Assembly (NCBI RefSeq): GCF_018389385.1
Contig: NZ_CP062698.1
Coordinates: forward strand, 2,049,501 to 2,113,500
Direction of reading: 5' to 3'
From: Anthocerotibacter panamensis C109
Lineage (GTDB): Bacteria > Cyanobacteriota > Cyanobacteriia > Gloeobacterales > Anthocerotibacteraceae
Length of the DNA stretch: 64,000 bases
Made by a program: the position numbers and the translations under genes. Under the pieces are notes generated by a model, which saw nothing but the letters and a program-made list of their open reading frames with translations, ran no database searches and was not told the origin of the DNA. Below, in pieces: positions 1 through 9,318 of the stretch; positions within the stretch are counted from its first letter, which is position 1, and every line of letters starts with the position of its first letter.

Positions 1-1
1 C

Positions 2-1495
2 GCTGACCTCCTGAAGCCGCTCCCCCTGGCCCCGAGTAACGGGTTACAGCCCTCCCACCAGCGCCTTGCTGACCAGTTGGCTACCCCTTGGCTGCGGACA
101 CACGACCCCTATCCGGTGGTCCAGCTCTGTGGCGACGATCTGGCGGCCAAACGCGCCATTGTCCGCGCCGCCTGTACGCAGGCCGGGTGGAGTCTGCTGC
201 GGCTGGCACTCCCCGCGCCAGCCATTACCATCAGCAGTTTTCAGGCGCTACGTCGGCGTATTGAGCGTGCTGCTCTGTTGACCAAAAGTGTACTTCTGCT
301 CGATTGTGACCAGTTAAATGCCGCCGATAGTCTGACGCACCAACTCCTCGGTCAGCTTGTGGAGCAGGTACAGACTCCATGCCTGATTACCAGCCGCGAC
401 CGCTACGCCTTTGCACAGCGGCCCCTAGTCACCTATGATGTCCCCCAACTGACCGCTGATGAGCAGCGTGCGGTCTGGCAGACAGCGCTAGGACCCATTG
501 CCTCCGCGCTCAACGGGCAAGTGGAAGCCCTCGTGGCCCAGTTCAACCTCGGGGCTCCTGCGATCCAGGTCGCTTGTACCCAAGCTCTAAACCAATTTCA
601 GGCAGCACAAAACCCCGATGACCTCCCGATTGCAGACTTTGGAGCGGCCCTCTGGACCATCTGTCGAATGCAAGCCCGCCCCCGCCTCGACGACTTGGCC
701 CAGCACATCACAGCCCAGGTAGATTGGGAAGACTTAGTTCTGCCTCGGCAACAGTCCAACATCCTCCGTGAGATCGCAGCACACGTCCACCAGCGCACCA
801 CGGTATACCGTAGTTGGGGCTTTGCAGGCCGTAGCGGACGGGGTTTGGGCATCACAGCGCTCTTTTATGGCGTCAGTGGCACGGGTAAAACCACCGCTGC
901 TGAAGTCCTGTCTACCGCCCTCAACCTTGACCTCTACCGCATCGACCTCTCACAGGTAGTCAGTAAGTACCTAGGTGAGACCGAAAAAAACCTGCGTCAG
1001 GTCTTCAATGCCGCTGAGGAAGGGGGGGTCATCCTCCTGTTTGACGAAGCCGATGCCCTCTTTGGCAAACGCACCGAGGTCAAAGACTCCCACGACCGCC
1101 ACGCCAATGTCGAGGTCAGCTATCTGCTCCAGCGCATGGAAGCCTATCAGGGACTCGCCATTCTGACTACGAACATGAAAAGTGCGCTCGACAACGCCTT
1201 CCAACGCCGGATACGGTTTGTGGTCGAATTTCCCTTCCCGGACGCCACCCAGCGGGCGGAACTCTGGCGGCGTGTTTTCCCTAAAGCTATGCCCCAGGAA
1301 GGTTTAAACGTTCAACAGCTCGCGCAGTTGAGCGTTTCTGGAGGCAGTATCCGCAATATCGCGCTCAATGCCGCCTTTATCGCCGCCGATACCGGAGAGC
1401 CAGTCATGATGAAACACATCCTGGTCGCAGCCCGCAGCGAGTATATCAAATTAGGTAAAGGTCTGACAGACGCCGAGATTAAAGGCTGGCTGTGA
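2..1495 (+). CDS. AAA+ ATPase, contractile-injection-system type (5' end outside window)
   Basis: The reading frame is open from the first bases, so the true start lies left of the window; a TTG at 77 is only an internal codon. The C-terminal half is a complete AAA+ module: Walker A GVSGTGKTT (nt 869-895), Walker B ILLFDEADALF (about nt 1030-1062), a sensor-1 Asn in LTTNMKSALD and the arginine stretch FQRRIRFVVEFPFPDA. The part before it is a poorly conserved, apparently non-ATPase region. This arrangement, with the RRIRFVVEFPFPD signature and the SGGSIRNIALNAAF segment, matches the AAA ATPases encoded in phage-tail-like contractile injection loci (Afp15/PVC15 type). That family assignment is from memory. 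The neighbour to the right is unrelated, so any such locus must lie to the left. Confidence 0.85.
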   Translation, partial: ADLLKPLPLAPSNGLQPSHQRLADQLATPWLRTHDPYPVVQLCGDDLAAKRAIVRAACTQAGWSLLRLALPAPAITISSFQALRRRIERAALLTKSVLLLDCDQLNAADSLTHQLLGQLVEQVQTPCLITSRDRYAFAQRPLVTYDVPQLTADEQRAVWQTALGPIASALNGQVEALVAQFNLGAPAIQVACTQALNQFQAAQNPDDLPIADFGAALWTICRMQARPRLDDLAQHITAQVDWEDLVLPRQQSNILREIAAHVHQRTTVYRSWGFAGRSGRGLGITALFYGVSGTGKTTAAEVLSTALNLDLYRIDLSQVVSKYLGETEKNLRQVFNAAEEGGVILLFDEADALFGKRTEVKDSHDRHANVEVSYLLQRMEAYQGLAILTTNMKSALDNAFQRRIRFVVEFPFPDATQRAELWRRVFPKAMPQEGLNVQQLAQLSVSGGSIRNIALNAAFIAADTGEPVMMKHILVAARSEYIKLGKGLTDAEIKGWL

Positions 1496-1635
1496 GTGGC
1501 CTTACCTAACCATATATTTAGAAGAATTAGCGCGTGACGAACTATATTTAGTGTCATAATCCACTATTCTGATAAATAAGTCAGGCTCTCCCCAGCGGGT
1601 TATATTTGATAGGCTCTGGCCCGGTCGAGGTGGAA

Positions 1636-2655
1636 ATGTTATTAGAGTCCGTAGCCCGTCAAACCGCCGAAGAAGTGGCCGTACAGGTCTTAGAGTTTAG
1701 TCTCCCCAGCCCTGACGACCCCAATTTTGAGCATGCCCTGGAGTCTGCTTGGTTAGTGTGTGACCGCTTTGACCTCCAGACGGATATCTGGCGCGGGCGC
1801 TTGCTACGCGCGGCTCGTGACCGAGAGAAAGATGCCACCAAAGGGGGCTCCTTCGAACGCTGGCTCACCACCAAAGAAATCAACCGCTCGCGCGCCTATC
1901 GCCTCATCGAGTTGGCTGATTGTGCTGATCGCTTCCTGGCTGAACATCCTCTAGCCCACGACGACCTCAATCATTTTAGTAAAGCGGCCTTCGTCAGTGC
2001 CGCCAAAGCCGAGCCTTCAGTCCAGGCTCTAGTCGTCGAACAGGCCCGCCGCGGCGAGCGTGTGACCCAGCGGCAAGTCGAGCATATGCAAGAAGAATGG
2101 CTCTTAGCCAACGCCGAAATCCTGCCCCAAATCATCCGGGAACGGGTCGCTGACAGTACCCTGCCTTCTCGTTCCGCCGCCAAAGTCGCTCAGGTACTTG
2201 CTGAATTAGAAGCCCCCGAGCGCGAAATCTTCTGTGAAGCTCTGGTTCACAACCCCGACCTTTCTACCCTCCGGCAGGTCGCCCAGGACGCCCAAGTCAT
2301 CAACAACACCCTCTCCAACCTCGCGCGTGTCCAGGTCTTGGCCGAAGAAACCCTGGCCCGCGAAGCCCTCGCCGAGGCGGCCCGCCATGGAATCCTCGCC
2401 CCGACGCTGGAGATGTTGCGTTGGGCTGCACGGGTGGAGCGCTCCCTCAGTCAGCTCTACACTGCGTGGCAGCGCCTTGGAGCCCTCCACGACCAGCTCC
2501 AGGGTGCTGCTCCAACCCAGTCGATCCGCGACCTGCTCCAAGCCCTTGAGCCTCTGACGCAGCCCACCCCTGCCATCGATGTCGGGGCATTGCGCCTCAC
2601 CGCCCAGATCTCGTGCACCGAGCGTTGGGTCAGCCCCGTCAACGGGGAACCTTAA
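1636..2655 (+). CDS. Unknown protein with a possible helix-turn-helix segment
   Basis: This 339-residue protein starts at ATG 1636, preceded at 5 nt by GAGG (1627-1630); an in-frame TTG at 1606 has no such site. It is soluble and strongly helical, with no signal peptide or membrane segment. Near residues 65-95 a stretch reads ERWLTTKEINRSRAYRLIE, which resembles a DNA-binding helix-turn-helix of the kind seen in plasmid or phage regulators (DUF3102-like at most). The remainder is Ala/Leu/Glu-rich helices. It lies 140 nt after the AAA+ gene on the same strand and 72 nt before the sigma factor. I do not recognise the family, and the DNA-binding idea is weak inference. Confidence 0.7.
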   Translation: MLLESVARQTAEEVAVQVLEFSLPSPDDPNFEHALESAWLVCDRFDLQTDIWRGRLLRAARDREKDATKGGSFERWLTTKEINRSRAYRLIELADCADRFLAEHPLAHDDLNHFSKAAFVSAAKAEPSVQALVVEQARRGERVTQRQVEHMQEEWLLANAEILPQIIRERVADSTLPSRSAAKVAQVLAELEAPEREIFCEALVHNPDLSTLRQVAQDAQVINNTLSNLARVQVLAEETLAREALAEAARHGILAPTLEMLRWAARVERSLSQLYTAWQRLGALHDQLQGAAPTQSIRDLLQALEPLTQPTPAIDVGALRLTAQISCTERWVSPVNGEP

Positions 2656-2727
2656 AGCAATCGTTACGTCAAACTAAAAAGTGCTTCCCGGCGTCAGAGT
2701 TAATGTAGTGGTTGAGGCGGTAACCCA

Positions 2728-3381
2728 ATGGCAATGGACAATGCGCTTCCCCTGTCCTGGCTTCCTGAGCGATTCCAGCCGGTCCCTGTCCAACAACTCT
2801 CCGTGATCGAACTGGTCGAGCGCTGCCAAAGGGGGCTACTGCCCGACCGTGCCGCCTTCTCCGAACTGTTACGTCGGCATCAGGTCTATGTAGACCGCCT
2901 CCTGTTTCACTTGGCCCCCGAATGGCCCGACCGGCCCGATTTGGCCCAGGAAGTGTGGCTTAGAGTCTACCGCTCGATCAAGCGCTTGGAGGAGACCCGC
3001 AAGTTCCGGGGTTGGTTGAGCCGTATCACCACCAATCTCTTCTACGACGAGCTACGCAAGCGCAAACGCCAACGCCCAGCCCTCTCCCTTGATGCCCCGA
3101 TTATCACCGCTGAGGGCAGCGTTGATTGGGACCTGCCCACGCTCGACCAGGGTCCGGCTGAAGCCCTCGCCTCCCAGGAATTCTATGACCGGCTCAATCG
3201 GGCCATTGCTGACTTGCCTGAAGTCTTCAGGACCACTATTATTTTGAGGGAGTTGGAAGGGTTGGCCTACGAAGAGATTGCGGAATGTCTCAACATCTCG
3301 GTTGGCACAGTCAAGTCCCGGATTGCTCGGGCGCGGCGTCGCCTCCAGGAGGAGCTCACCCCCTACCTCAACGATGCCTAG
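2728..3381 (+). CDS. ECF-type RNA polymerase sigma factor (SigG-like)
   Basis: A 217-residue sigma-70 family protein with only regions 2 and 4, as in extracytoplasmic-function sigma factors. Region 2 spans about residues 50-115 (PDLAQEVWLRVYRSI, then FRGWLSRITTNLFYDELRKRKR split by a short gap). Region 4 covers about 150-210 (LPEVFRTTIILRELEGL, then the recognition helix in NISVGTVKSRIARARRRL). The linker between them is acidic, with a WDLPT segment. The next gene looks like its anti-sigma factor, so the pair probably senses a signal at the cell envelope. Cyanobacterial SigG is the closest type I can name; this is by general resemblance. Confidence 0.92.
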   Translation: MAMDNALPLSWLPERFQPVPVQQLSVIELVERCQRGLLPDRAAFSELLRRHQVYVDRLLFHLAPEWPDRPDLAQEVWLRVYRSIKRLEETRKFRGWLSRITTNLFYDELRKRKRQRPALSLDAPIITAEGSVDWDLPTLDQGPAEALASQEFYDRLNRAIADLPEVFRTTIILRELEGLAYEEIAECLNISVGTVKSRIARARRRLQEELTPYLNDA

Positions 3382-3416
3382 GAACGCCACCCAATGAGCT
3401 CTGTGGAGTGGGCACC

Positions 3417-3836
3417 ATGCTTGATGACAAACACTTCGAACGGCTCAGTGCCTATCTAGATGGGGAGTTAAGCCCCCAGGAATGTCGTGCTGTAGAAGCG
3501 TGGCTGCAATCCAATCCTGAAGCCCAGCAGTCCTATTGCAGGCTCCGTCGCCTCTCCTGTGCCTTGGACTATGTCCCAGCCGGACCTGGAACAGAAATTG
3601 ATCCCGAGCGTCTCTTTAGACGAGCCCAAAAGCATACGGTAGCCCTTTGGAGTTCCGTAGGCGGGGCTGCAGCCGCAGTGGTGGTGGGGATGCTCTACTT
3701 GCCAGCCCTGATGGCACCCATGCAGGCCCTGGGTACCCCTACTGTGCGCATCAGCCAGTATCTTCTAGAGGATACGGCCCCAGTGGACCCCTACACGGTT
3801 TTACTTAGCGATGAAATGGTGGCTCCACAAAAATAG
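3417..3836 (+). CDS. Anti-sigma factor, single-pass membrane protein
   Basis: This 139-residue protein follows the sigma factor by 35 nt. The chosen ATG (3417) has GGAG at 3405-3408; longer in-frame starts would overlap the sigma gene. The N-terminus (FERLSAYLDGELSPQE) has the YLDGEL motif typical of anti-sigma domains (RsgI/RseA/zinc-finger anti-sigma group). No clear HxxxCxxC zinc motif is visible, only isolated cysteines at about residues 23, 41 and 48. One hydrophobic segment (about residues 77-100) would place the N-terminus in the cytoplasm and a short C-terminal tail outside. Its 3' end overlaps the next gene by 26 nt, pointing to co-translation. Confidence 0.85.
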   Translation: MLDDKHFERLSAYLDGELSPQECRAVEAWLQSNPEAQQSYCRLRRLSCALDYVPAGPGTEIDPERLFRRAQKHTVALWSSVGGAAAAVVVGMLYLPALMAPMQALGTPTVRISQYLLEDTAPVDPYTVLLSDEMVAPQK

Positions 3837-4134
3837 TTTCTGTTTTCTGCTCGGGTTCCTTCTCCTGGGGTTTCCAGTACAGGTCCTGGCTGGAGAATGT
3901 AAATCAGAAATTGATCGTCGTTTCACGGACCGTATGAATCTTCTCAATGAGAAAATTCGCCGCACACAGGTTACGCTCAAGGTACTCCTGGACAATACGA
4001 ATACCCCGGATGATGTGATCCGCTCCTTCTCCCAGGACCTTTCCCGCCTGCGCCAGCAACGGGACGGCATGGCTCTCGAATGGATTCTCATCCTCCGTCG
4101 CAATCAAGAGCCCGAGGACTGTGGCCGCCCCTGA
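3811..4134 (+). CDS. Small exported helical protein of the sigma/anti-sigma operon
   Basis: A 107-residue protein whose start lies inside the anti-sigma gene (26-nt overlap, different frame). It has a signal peptide (about residues 1-27, ending VQVLAG), then a mature part of roughly 80 residues predicted to be two charged helices (IDRRFTDRMNLLNEKIRR; DDVIRSFSQDLSRLRQQRD). Two cysteines, one near the mature N-terminus and one near the end, could form a disulfide. The layout recalls small periplasmic stress sensors such as CpxP/Spy or CnrX, but I see no defining motif. Its position beside a membrane anti-sigma factor suggests it may modulate that factor; this is inference. Confidence 0.75.
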   Translation: MKWWLHKNSFCFLLGFLLLGFPVQVLAGECKSEIDRRFTDRMNLLNEKIRRTQVTLKVLLDNTNTPDDVIRSFSQDLSRLRQQRDGMALEWILILRRNQEPEDCGRP

Positions 4135-4156
4135 AGCGCGTCTGGAGAACCGTACG

Positions 4157-5188
4157 ATGAGTAAACTACAGTGGACGCTCCTGGGGGGGCTGTTGGTCCT
4201 GACTCTGGGTCTGGGGCTTTGGTCTGGTTGGCAACAGATGCTCCAGCCCGTGGGGGGAGTGCCGGTCCGGGTCCGCATCCAACCGGGCATGGGAGCCACC
4301 GCCATCGGTCAACTCCTCGAACAAAAGAAAATTATCCGCTCCGCTCTGGGTTTTCAGATTTACCTCTGGAGCCATCGTCTGGGCAACAAGCTAAGAGCGG
4401 GTCTCTATGACCTCGACCCCCAATATCCTGTCCCTGACCTTACGCGCCAGTTGGTGGAGGGACGCGTGGTTCAGGCCCGGTTCACGATCCCTGAGGGCTG
4501 GAATCTACAGCAGATAGCCCATTTTTTTGCTCAAAACAACTACTTCCCCGAGGACAAGTTTTGGACCCTGGTTAAGGGCAAAGACCGCCTCCAGGTGCCT
4601 TGGCTACCGCAGCAGCTCACCCAATTGGAGGGCTTCCTTTTTCCAGATACCTATCAGATGGATCTCGACCAGGTGAGTGCATCTTTTGTGGTCCGTCAGA
4701 TGCTCACCCGCTTTGAACAGGTCGCGCTGCCTCTTTACAAAGCAAACAAAACCTCACTCTCTTTAGTGGAATGGGTGACCCTGGCGAGCATCGTCGAGAA
4801 AGAAGCTGTGGTCCCCCAAGAGCGCCCGTTGATCGCGGGCGTTTTTCTAGCCCGCCTGCGTCTGGGTATTCCCCTGGGCTCTGACCCGACCGTGGAATAT
4901 GCCTTCAACCTCACCCAAACTCCCGACCGCCGTCTCACCACCCGCGAAGTTCGCCAGCCTTCGCCCTACAATACCTATGTCCATCCAGGTCTGCCGCCAA
5001 CACCCATTGCTGCTAGCGGTTTAGCTAGTCTCCAGAGCGTTACAGCTCCAGCAACCACCGACTATCTGTTCTTTGTCGCCCGCTACGATGGCACCCATAT
5101 CTTTAGCCGTACCCTCCAGGAACATGAACGCGCTAAACGACAGATTCAGACACAACGTCGCCAACGGGTCCAGAGTCCATTACCCTAG
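4157..5188 (+). CDS. mltG: Endolytic peptidoglycan transglycosylase MltG
   Basis: A 343-residue YceG/MltG family protein that cuts nascent glycan strands at the inner membrane. The ATG at 4157 has GGAG at 4143-4146; a GTG at 4121 would add 12 residues and overlap the previous gene. A membrane anchor (about residues 6-27) precedes the LysM-like region, and the catalytic domain contains ASIVEKEA, with the conserved catalytic Glu, then PLGSDPTVEYAF and SPYNTYVHPGLPPTPI, all hallmark MltG motifs. It starts 22 nt after the small exported gene and so may share the envelope-stress transcript. The following gene encodes a YqeG-type phosphatase. Confidence 0.95.
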   Translation: MSKLQWTLLGGLLVLTLGLGLWSGWQQMLQPVGGVPVRVRIQPGMGATAIGQLLEQKKIIRSALGFQIYLWSHRLGNKLRAGLYDLDPQYPVPDLTRQLVEGRVVQARFTIPEGWNLQQIAHFFAQNNYFPEDKFWTLVKGKDRLQVPWLPQQLTQLEGFLFPDTYQMDLDQVSASFVVRQMLTRFEQVALPLYKANKTSLSLVEWVTLASIVEKEAVVPQERPLIAGVFLARLRLGIPLGSDPTVEYAFNLTQTPDRRLTTREVRQPSPYNTYVHPGLPPTPIAASGLASLQSVTAPATTDYLFFVARYDGTHIFSRTLQEHERAKRQIQTQRRQRVQSPLP

Positions 5189-5227
5189 AGGCAGGAACCT
5201 TGCCCGAACCGCCTCTTACTCCTTGTT

Positions 5228-5731
5228 ATGAATTATCAACAGTTACTCACCCCTACTATTACCTGCTCAGGTTCTGTCGTAGACCTGGATCTCGATGCCC
5301 TGGTGGAGCGGGGGATCAAAGGTCTTATCTTGGATTTTGATGACACCCTGCTACCTCTGGGCGCGTTGGTGGTGGACCCAGCAGTAGCCCAATGGGTAGA
5401 CCGAGCGAAAGCGCTCTTTCAGGTGTGGATTGTCAGCAATAACCCCAACCGGAAGTTTTTGACCACGATGGGTAACTTACTGGGCGTCCAGACCATCCAT
5501 GCAGCCAATAAGCCCTCCCGTAAGGCACTACGCCGTGTCCTCGAAAGTATGCAGTTGACCGCTGCTCAGGTGGCAGTCATTGGCGACCGCCTGCTCACTG
5601 ATGTCCTAGTGGGCAACCGCCTCGGCATGACAACCATCCTCGTCGCCCCCCCCGGTCCCTCCCGCATCTTCTGGCGGGGTGGTCTGATCCGCCGCCTGGA
5701 GAACTTTTTAGTCCGCCCAATAGGAGGGTAA
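5228..5731 (+). CDS. YqeG family HAD-type phosphatase
   Basis: A 167-residue HAD superfamily protein of the YqeG subgroup. Motif I is LILDFDDTLLP (nucleophile and acid/base Asp), motif II is in WIVSNNP, motif III is the Lys in AANKPSRKAL and motif IV is VIGDRLLTDV. Length and motif order fit the family, whose bacterial members are poorly characterised; a phosphatidylglycerophosphate phosphatase role is known for a related eukaryotic or plant group. It lies 39 nt after mltG on the same strand and is probably co-transcribed. Confidence 0.92.
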   Translation: MNYQQLLTPTITCSGSVVDLDLDALVERGIKGLILDFDDTLLPLGALVVDPAVAQWVDRAKALFQVWIVSNNPNRKFLTTMGNLLGVQTIHAANKPSRKALRRVLESMQLTAAQVAVIGDRLLTDVLVGNRLGMTTILVAPPGPSRIFWRGGLIRRLENFLVRPIGG

Positions 5732-5770
5732 TATTTAAAATATTGAACCTATCTTTTACATTAATATTTC

Positions 5771-6304
5771 CTATGTCCCCTCCACTTTATACGCTGGCTC
5801 TAGCAGCTTTTGGATCTTGGGGTCGTCTAAGAGGTGTTGCCCGTATTCGAGGAGCAACTCGCGGGCTTCGTCGCGTCGATACGGAACAGCCAACAGGTCG
5901 CCAAAAACTAAAATTTCGCGCGGAGTCCGCCTCTTGTAGATCCATGCCTCAAAGCCTCGCTCGGACAACTGTTGAAAGAGTTCGATAGAGCGGGTCTTAG
6001 CCTTGTCCGTGAGGCTCAAGGAAGGCTGTTGCTGCCCCAGGAATTGCCCCACTTGCGGATAATCCCGACCATAGTTGCTATCCAATTGTAGGATGGCCTC
6101 TGTTTTACCATCCGGCCCCAGCAAGACCACCACTTGACCGAAGGAGCGCACGTAGACCAGCCGCTTAAAGGTCGGACGCTCTTCCTGACGCGTGGGTTGA
6201 CCGTAGCGAGCCAGGATCTCCGTTTCGGTTTGGCCCAAAGCAAAGGCATGAGCTGGGAGCGTATACCATGCGCTTAGCAGCAGGCTAACGATGAGCCGTC
6301 GCAT
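5771..6304 (-). CDS. Exported protein of unknown function, BamE/SmpA-like start
   Basis: This 177-residue protein has a signal peptide (MRRLIVSLLLSAWY onward, cleaved near residues 20-22 after PAHA). The mature protein opens with LGQTETEILARYGQP, a pattern common at the start of BamE/SmpA-like small periplasmic domains (a G-x-s-x-x-e-V-x-x-x-x-G-x-P type), followed by a region of alternating strands. The second half is helical and basic. I chose ATG 6304 because it starts the signal peptide; it overlaps the end of coaX by 20 nt, so the two are probably co-transcribed. Function unknown. Confidence 0.75.
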   Translation of the reverse strand: MRRLIVSLLLSAWYTLPAHAFALGQTETEILARYGQPTRQEERPTFKRLVYVRSFGQVVVLLGPDGKTEAILQLDSNYGRDYPQVGQFLGQQQPSLSLTDKAKTRSIELFQQLSERGFEAWIYKRRTPREILVFGDLLAVPYRRDEARELLLEYGQHLLDDPKIQKLLEPAYKVEGT

Positions 6305-6968
6305 AAATTCCCCACAAGCTAACCTGGGCATCGTGGACATCAAAAAGATGGGGCACCCAGCGGTAAACTAGGGCACTATCGCCGCCGGTCGCAATGACCT
6401 TACCCTTTGGTTGGCTCAGACGCCACGCTATCAAGTACTGTTCCAGGCCCGCCAGCGTCAATTTCACAACCCCGCTCTGGATCGCCTGGGCGGTGTCGTG
6501 AGCCATCGGCGGCGGCAGTTGTTCTGGCAGTTGGACCTCAGGAAGACGGGCGGTATGACTGTGGAGTGCCTGGAATTGCATATGGAACCCCGGCATAATG
6601 CAGCCCCCCACAAACTGCCCCAACGGATCCGCAGCAGTGAGCGTAATCGCGGTACCAAAATCGACGACCAACACTGGAAAACCATAGCGATAACCCGCCC
6701 CCAGTAGATTGAGCGCCCGGTCCACCCCTAGGGTTTCATAGCTCCCCCGCAGCGACAGGTCATCTAGGTCCAAGACCCGTACCTTACGGTAAAAACGCCA
6801 ACGCTCTAGACGATCCGGGACAACCGAAGCCACTACGATTTCTTGAGCCCGTTCAAAGACGCGCTCATCCCAATAACTGTGGCTGTAATCAGCAGCAAGG
6901 ACCAACTCCCCACGCTCGAACCATCCCCAATGCTGATGCGTATTCCCGATATCAATCGCCAACCACAT
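6285..6968 (-). CDS. coaX: Type III pantothenate kinase
   Basis: A 227-residue CoaX protein catalysing ATP-dependent phosphorylation of pantothenate, the first step of coenzyme A synthesis. The ASKHA-fold motifs are visible: the phosphate-binding LAIDIGNTH at the start, GVDRALNLLGA, the central LVVDFGTAITLTAAD with the catalytic Asp, GGCIMPG, and VIATGGDSAL near the C-terminus. It is a little shorter than the usual 240-260 residues. It lies downstream of psaB on the same strand, separated by a strong hairpin at 7010-7039, so it probably has its own promoter. Confidence 0.95.
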   Translation of the reverse strand: MWLAIDIGNTHQHWGWFERGELVLAADYSHSYWDERVFERAQEIVVASVVPDRLERWRFYRKVRVLDLDDLSLRGSYETLGVDRALNLLGAGYRYGFPVLVVDFGTAITLTAADPLGQFVGGCIMPGFHMQFQALHSHTARLPEVQLPEQLPPPMAHDTAQAIQSGVVKLTLAGLEQYLIAWRLSQPKGKVIATGGDSALVYRWVPHLFDVHDAQVSLWGIYATAHR

Positions 6969-7009
6969 AGATGTTCGTTCCCTGACTGTAGCTATCGTAC
7001 CAATAATGC

Positions 7010-7039
7010 AGTAGGGGCACGGTTACCCATGCCCCTACT
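7010..7039. terminator. Hairpin between psaB and coaX, likely terminator
   Basis: A perfect 10-bp inverted repeat (AGTAGGGGCA at 7010-7019 and TGCCCCTACT at 7030-7039) with a 10-nt loop lies 20 nt beyond the psaB stop. In the psaB direction it is followed by GCATTATT rather than a long T run, so termination may be imperfect or the hairpin may protect the psaAB mRNA 3' end. Confidence 0.6.
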
Positions 7040-7059
7040 CTTTTAGCTCTTAAGCTGCG

Positions 7060-9309
7060 TCAGGTACTCAAACCTGCCGTAGAAGCGATGACGAAGGCCG
7101 CGTAGGTCAAGATATACCCCACAGTGAAGTGAGCGAGACCAATCAGACGACCCTGCACGATGGACATAGCCACCGGTTTATCCTTCCAGCGGACGAGGTT
7201 AGCGAGCGGAGTACGCTCGTGCGCCCAGACCAAGGTCTCAATCAGCTCCTGCCAATAACCACGCCAAGAGATCAGGAACATGAAGCCTGTTGCCCAGACC
7301 AAGTGTCCAAAAAGGAACATCCAGGACCAGACCGACAGGTTGTTCACCGCTGCACTAGGGCCGTAGCCATTGATCAGGGGCGAAGAGTACGCCCAGAGGT
7401 AATCGCGCAGCCAACCCATCAGGTAGACGGAGTTGGTGTTGAAGGAAGCGACGTTATCCGTCCAGATCGCCAAATGCTTCCAGTGCCAGTAGAACGTTAT
7501 CCACCCGAGGGTGTTCAGCATCCAGAACATGGAGAGGTAGAAGGCGTCCCAAGCAGAGATATCGCACGTACCACCCCGTCCCGGCCCATCGCAGGGGAAC
7601 GCATAGCCGAAGTCCTTTTTATCGGGCATCAGCTTGGTACCCCGAGCATCCAACGCACCCTTGACCAGAATCAAGACCGTGGTATGAATCCCCAGTGCAA
7701 TAGCGTGGTGGACCAGAAAGTCACCAGGACCGATGGGCAGGAAGACGGGAGTTTCCAGCTTGCCGTAGCCATTGTCAAAACAGGTCTTGAGGATACCCGT
7801 GGCTGCTTCGGTCAAACCAGGACCACCGTTGACCGAGCAGAACCAGCCCAGACCGAAGGTCCCTGCCGCTGCCGGGGTAGTCCCCAGAGTCGCGTTATCT
7901 TGCAGGAAACCGAAGATCGGAGCCATACCGGGAATGAGTACCCCAGACTGGGCTTGGACCCACTGAGCAAAGACCGGCTCGATCAAGATCTGGTCCTCAG
8001 GACGCCCAAAAGCCTGCATTACGTCGTTGTGGACGTAAAGACCCAGGGTATGGAAGCCCAGGAACAGCGAGACCCAGGACAGGTGCGAGATAATCGCTTC
8101 TTTGTGGGCCAGCACTCGTGCCAGGACGTTGTCCTTGTTAGCCTCGGGGTCATAGTCCCTGACCCAGAAAATCGCCGCATGCGCAAAAGCTCCAACCAAC
8201 AGAAAACCTGCAATGTACTGGTGATGGGTGTACAAAGCAGCCATTGTGGTGTGATCCTTCGCCATGAAGGCGTAGGGTGGCAGGGCATACATCTGCTGCG
8301 CCACCAGCGAAGTCACCGTCCCCAAAGAAGCCAGGGCTAGCGAGAGCTGGAAGTGCAGAGAGTTATTGACCGTGTCGTAGAGGCCCCGGTGACCAGCACC
8401 GACCCCCGGCCAGACCTGACCATCCACCAATTCCTTCAGGTTGTGACCAATCCCGAAGTTTGTCCGGTACATGTGACCGGCGATGATGAAGATGACCGCG
8501 ATCGCCAGATGGTGGTGGGCTATATCCCCCAACGGTAGAGAACCAGTCTGAGGGTTGAGGCCCCCAATAAAGGTCAGAATCGGTGGGCTCCCGTTGGCTC
8601 CAGGTTGTGCGTAAGCTCCCCAGTTACCCGTGAAGAAAGCACTCAGACCCGCATCATGGGGAGCAATCTGGAGGAAGTTGCTCCAGTTAACTTCCTTACC
8701 GTAGGCCCGAGGAATTGCCACATGGACCATGTGACCCGCCCAGGCCAGGGAAGAGACCCCAAAGAGTGCCGAGAGGTGGTGGTTGAGGCGGGATTCCGCG
8801 TTCTTGAACCAAGCGAGCGAAGGACGGAAGCGCGGTTGCAGGTGCAGCCAGCCCGCCGCCAAAAACAGCGCCGCCAACAGGATCAAGAAAATGGCCCCTT
8901 CGTACAACTCACTGTTGTGCCGGATGCCGATGGTATACCAGAAGTAGTACAGCCCCGAGTACATGATGTTGACCGGGCCGCTTCCTCCTTCAGGGGTGAA
9001 GGCTTTGACCGCCCCAGGACCGAAGTGAGGGTCAAAGATAGCGTGGGCAATGGGCTTGACCTTGGTCGGGTCGGTGAGCCATTGCTCGAAGTTACCTTGC
9101 CAAGCAACGTGGAAGTTAAAGCTAGAAGCCCACAAAAAGATGATGGCAATGTGACCGAAGTGGGAGGCGAAGATCTTTTGATACAGCGTCTCCTCTGTCA
9201 TCCCATCGTGACTTTCAAAGTCGTGGGCTGTCGCAATCCCGTACCAAATCCGACGTGTGGTCGGGTCTTGGGCCAGGTCCTGGCTAAATTTGGGAAACCG
9301 TGTTGCCAT
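7060..9309 (-). CDS. psaB: Photosystem I P700 chlorophyll a apoprotein A2
   Basis: A 749-residue photosystem I core subunit with the usual multi-helix layout. The F-X iron-sulfur ligands are in [12 protein letters not shown] (about residue 560), and the P700 axial histidine is in [13 protein letters not shown]. His-rich antenna helices such as [13 protein letters not shown] and [11 protein letters not shown] bind chlorophylls. The N-terminus [20 protein letters not shown] is canonical. The length is slightly above the usual 735-740. Its ATG follows the psaA stop by 9 nt, and the SD sequence AGGAG overlaps that stop codon, so the two are translationally linked. Confidence 0.99.
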   Translation of the reverse strand: MATRFPKFSQDLAQDPTTRRIWYGIATAHDFESHDGMTEETLYQKIFASHFGHIAIIFLWASSFNFHVAWQGNFEQWLTDPTKVKPIAHAIFDPHFGPGAVKAFTPEGGSGPVNIMYSGLYYFWYTIGIRHNSELYEGAIFLILLAALFLAAGWLHLQPRFRPSLAWFKNAESRLNHHLSALFGVSSLAWAGHMVHVAIPRAYGKEVNWSNFLQIAPHDAGLSAFFTGNWGAYAQPGANGSPPILTFIGGLNPQTGSLPLGDIAHHHLAIAVIFIIAGHMYRTNFGIGHNLKELVDGQVWPGVGAGHRGLYDTVNNSLHFQLSLALASLGTVTSLVAQQMYALPPYAFMAKDHTTMAALYTHHQYIAGFLLVGAFAHAAIFWVRDYDPEANKDNVLARVLAHKEAIISHLSWVSLFLGFHTLGLYVHNDVMQAFGRPEDQILIEPVFAQWVQAQSGVLIPGMAPIFGFLQDNATLGTTPAAAGTFGLGWFCSVNGGPGLTEAATGILKTCFDNGYGKLETPVFLPIGPGDFLVHHAIALGIHTTVLILVKGALDARGTKLMPDKKDFGYAFPCDGPGRGGTCDISAWDAFYLSMFWMLNTLGWITFYWHWKHLAIWTDNVASFNTNSVYLMGWLRDYLWAYSSPLINGYGPSAAVNNLSVWSWMFLFGHLVWATGFMFLISWRGYWQELIETLVWAHERTPLANLVRWKDKPVAMSIVQGRLIGLAHFTVGYILTYAAFVIASTAGLST

Positions 9310-9318
9310 GACTTTCTC

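Noticed and set aside
7129-8340. Long open frame on the plus strand opposite psaB (403 codons)
   Set aside because: It is antisense to psaB, and its composition (Arg/Gln/Asp/Val rich) is what codon bias on the other strand produces.
8498-8505. HIP1-like octamer GCGATCGC
   Set aside because: I noticed only this one; the window is not visibly enriched for HIP1, so it is not informative.
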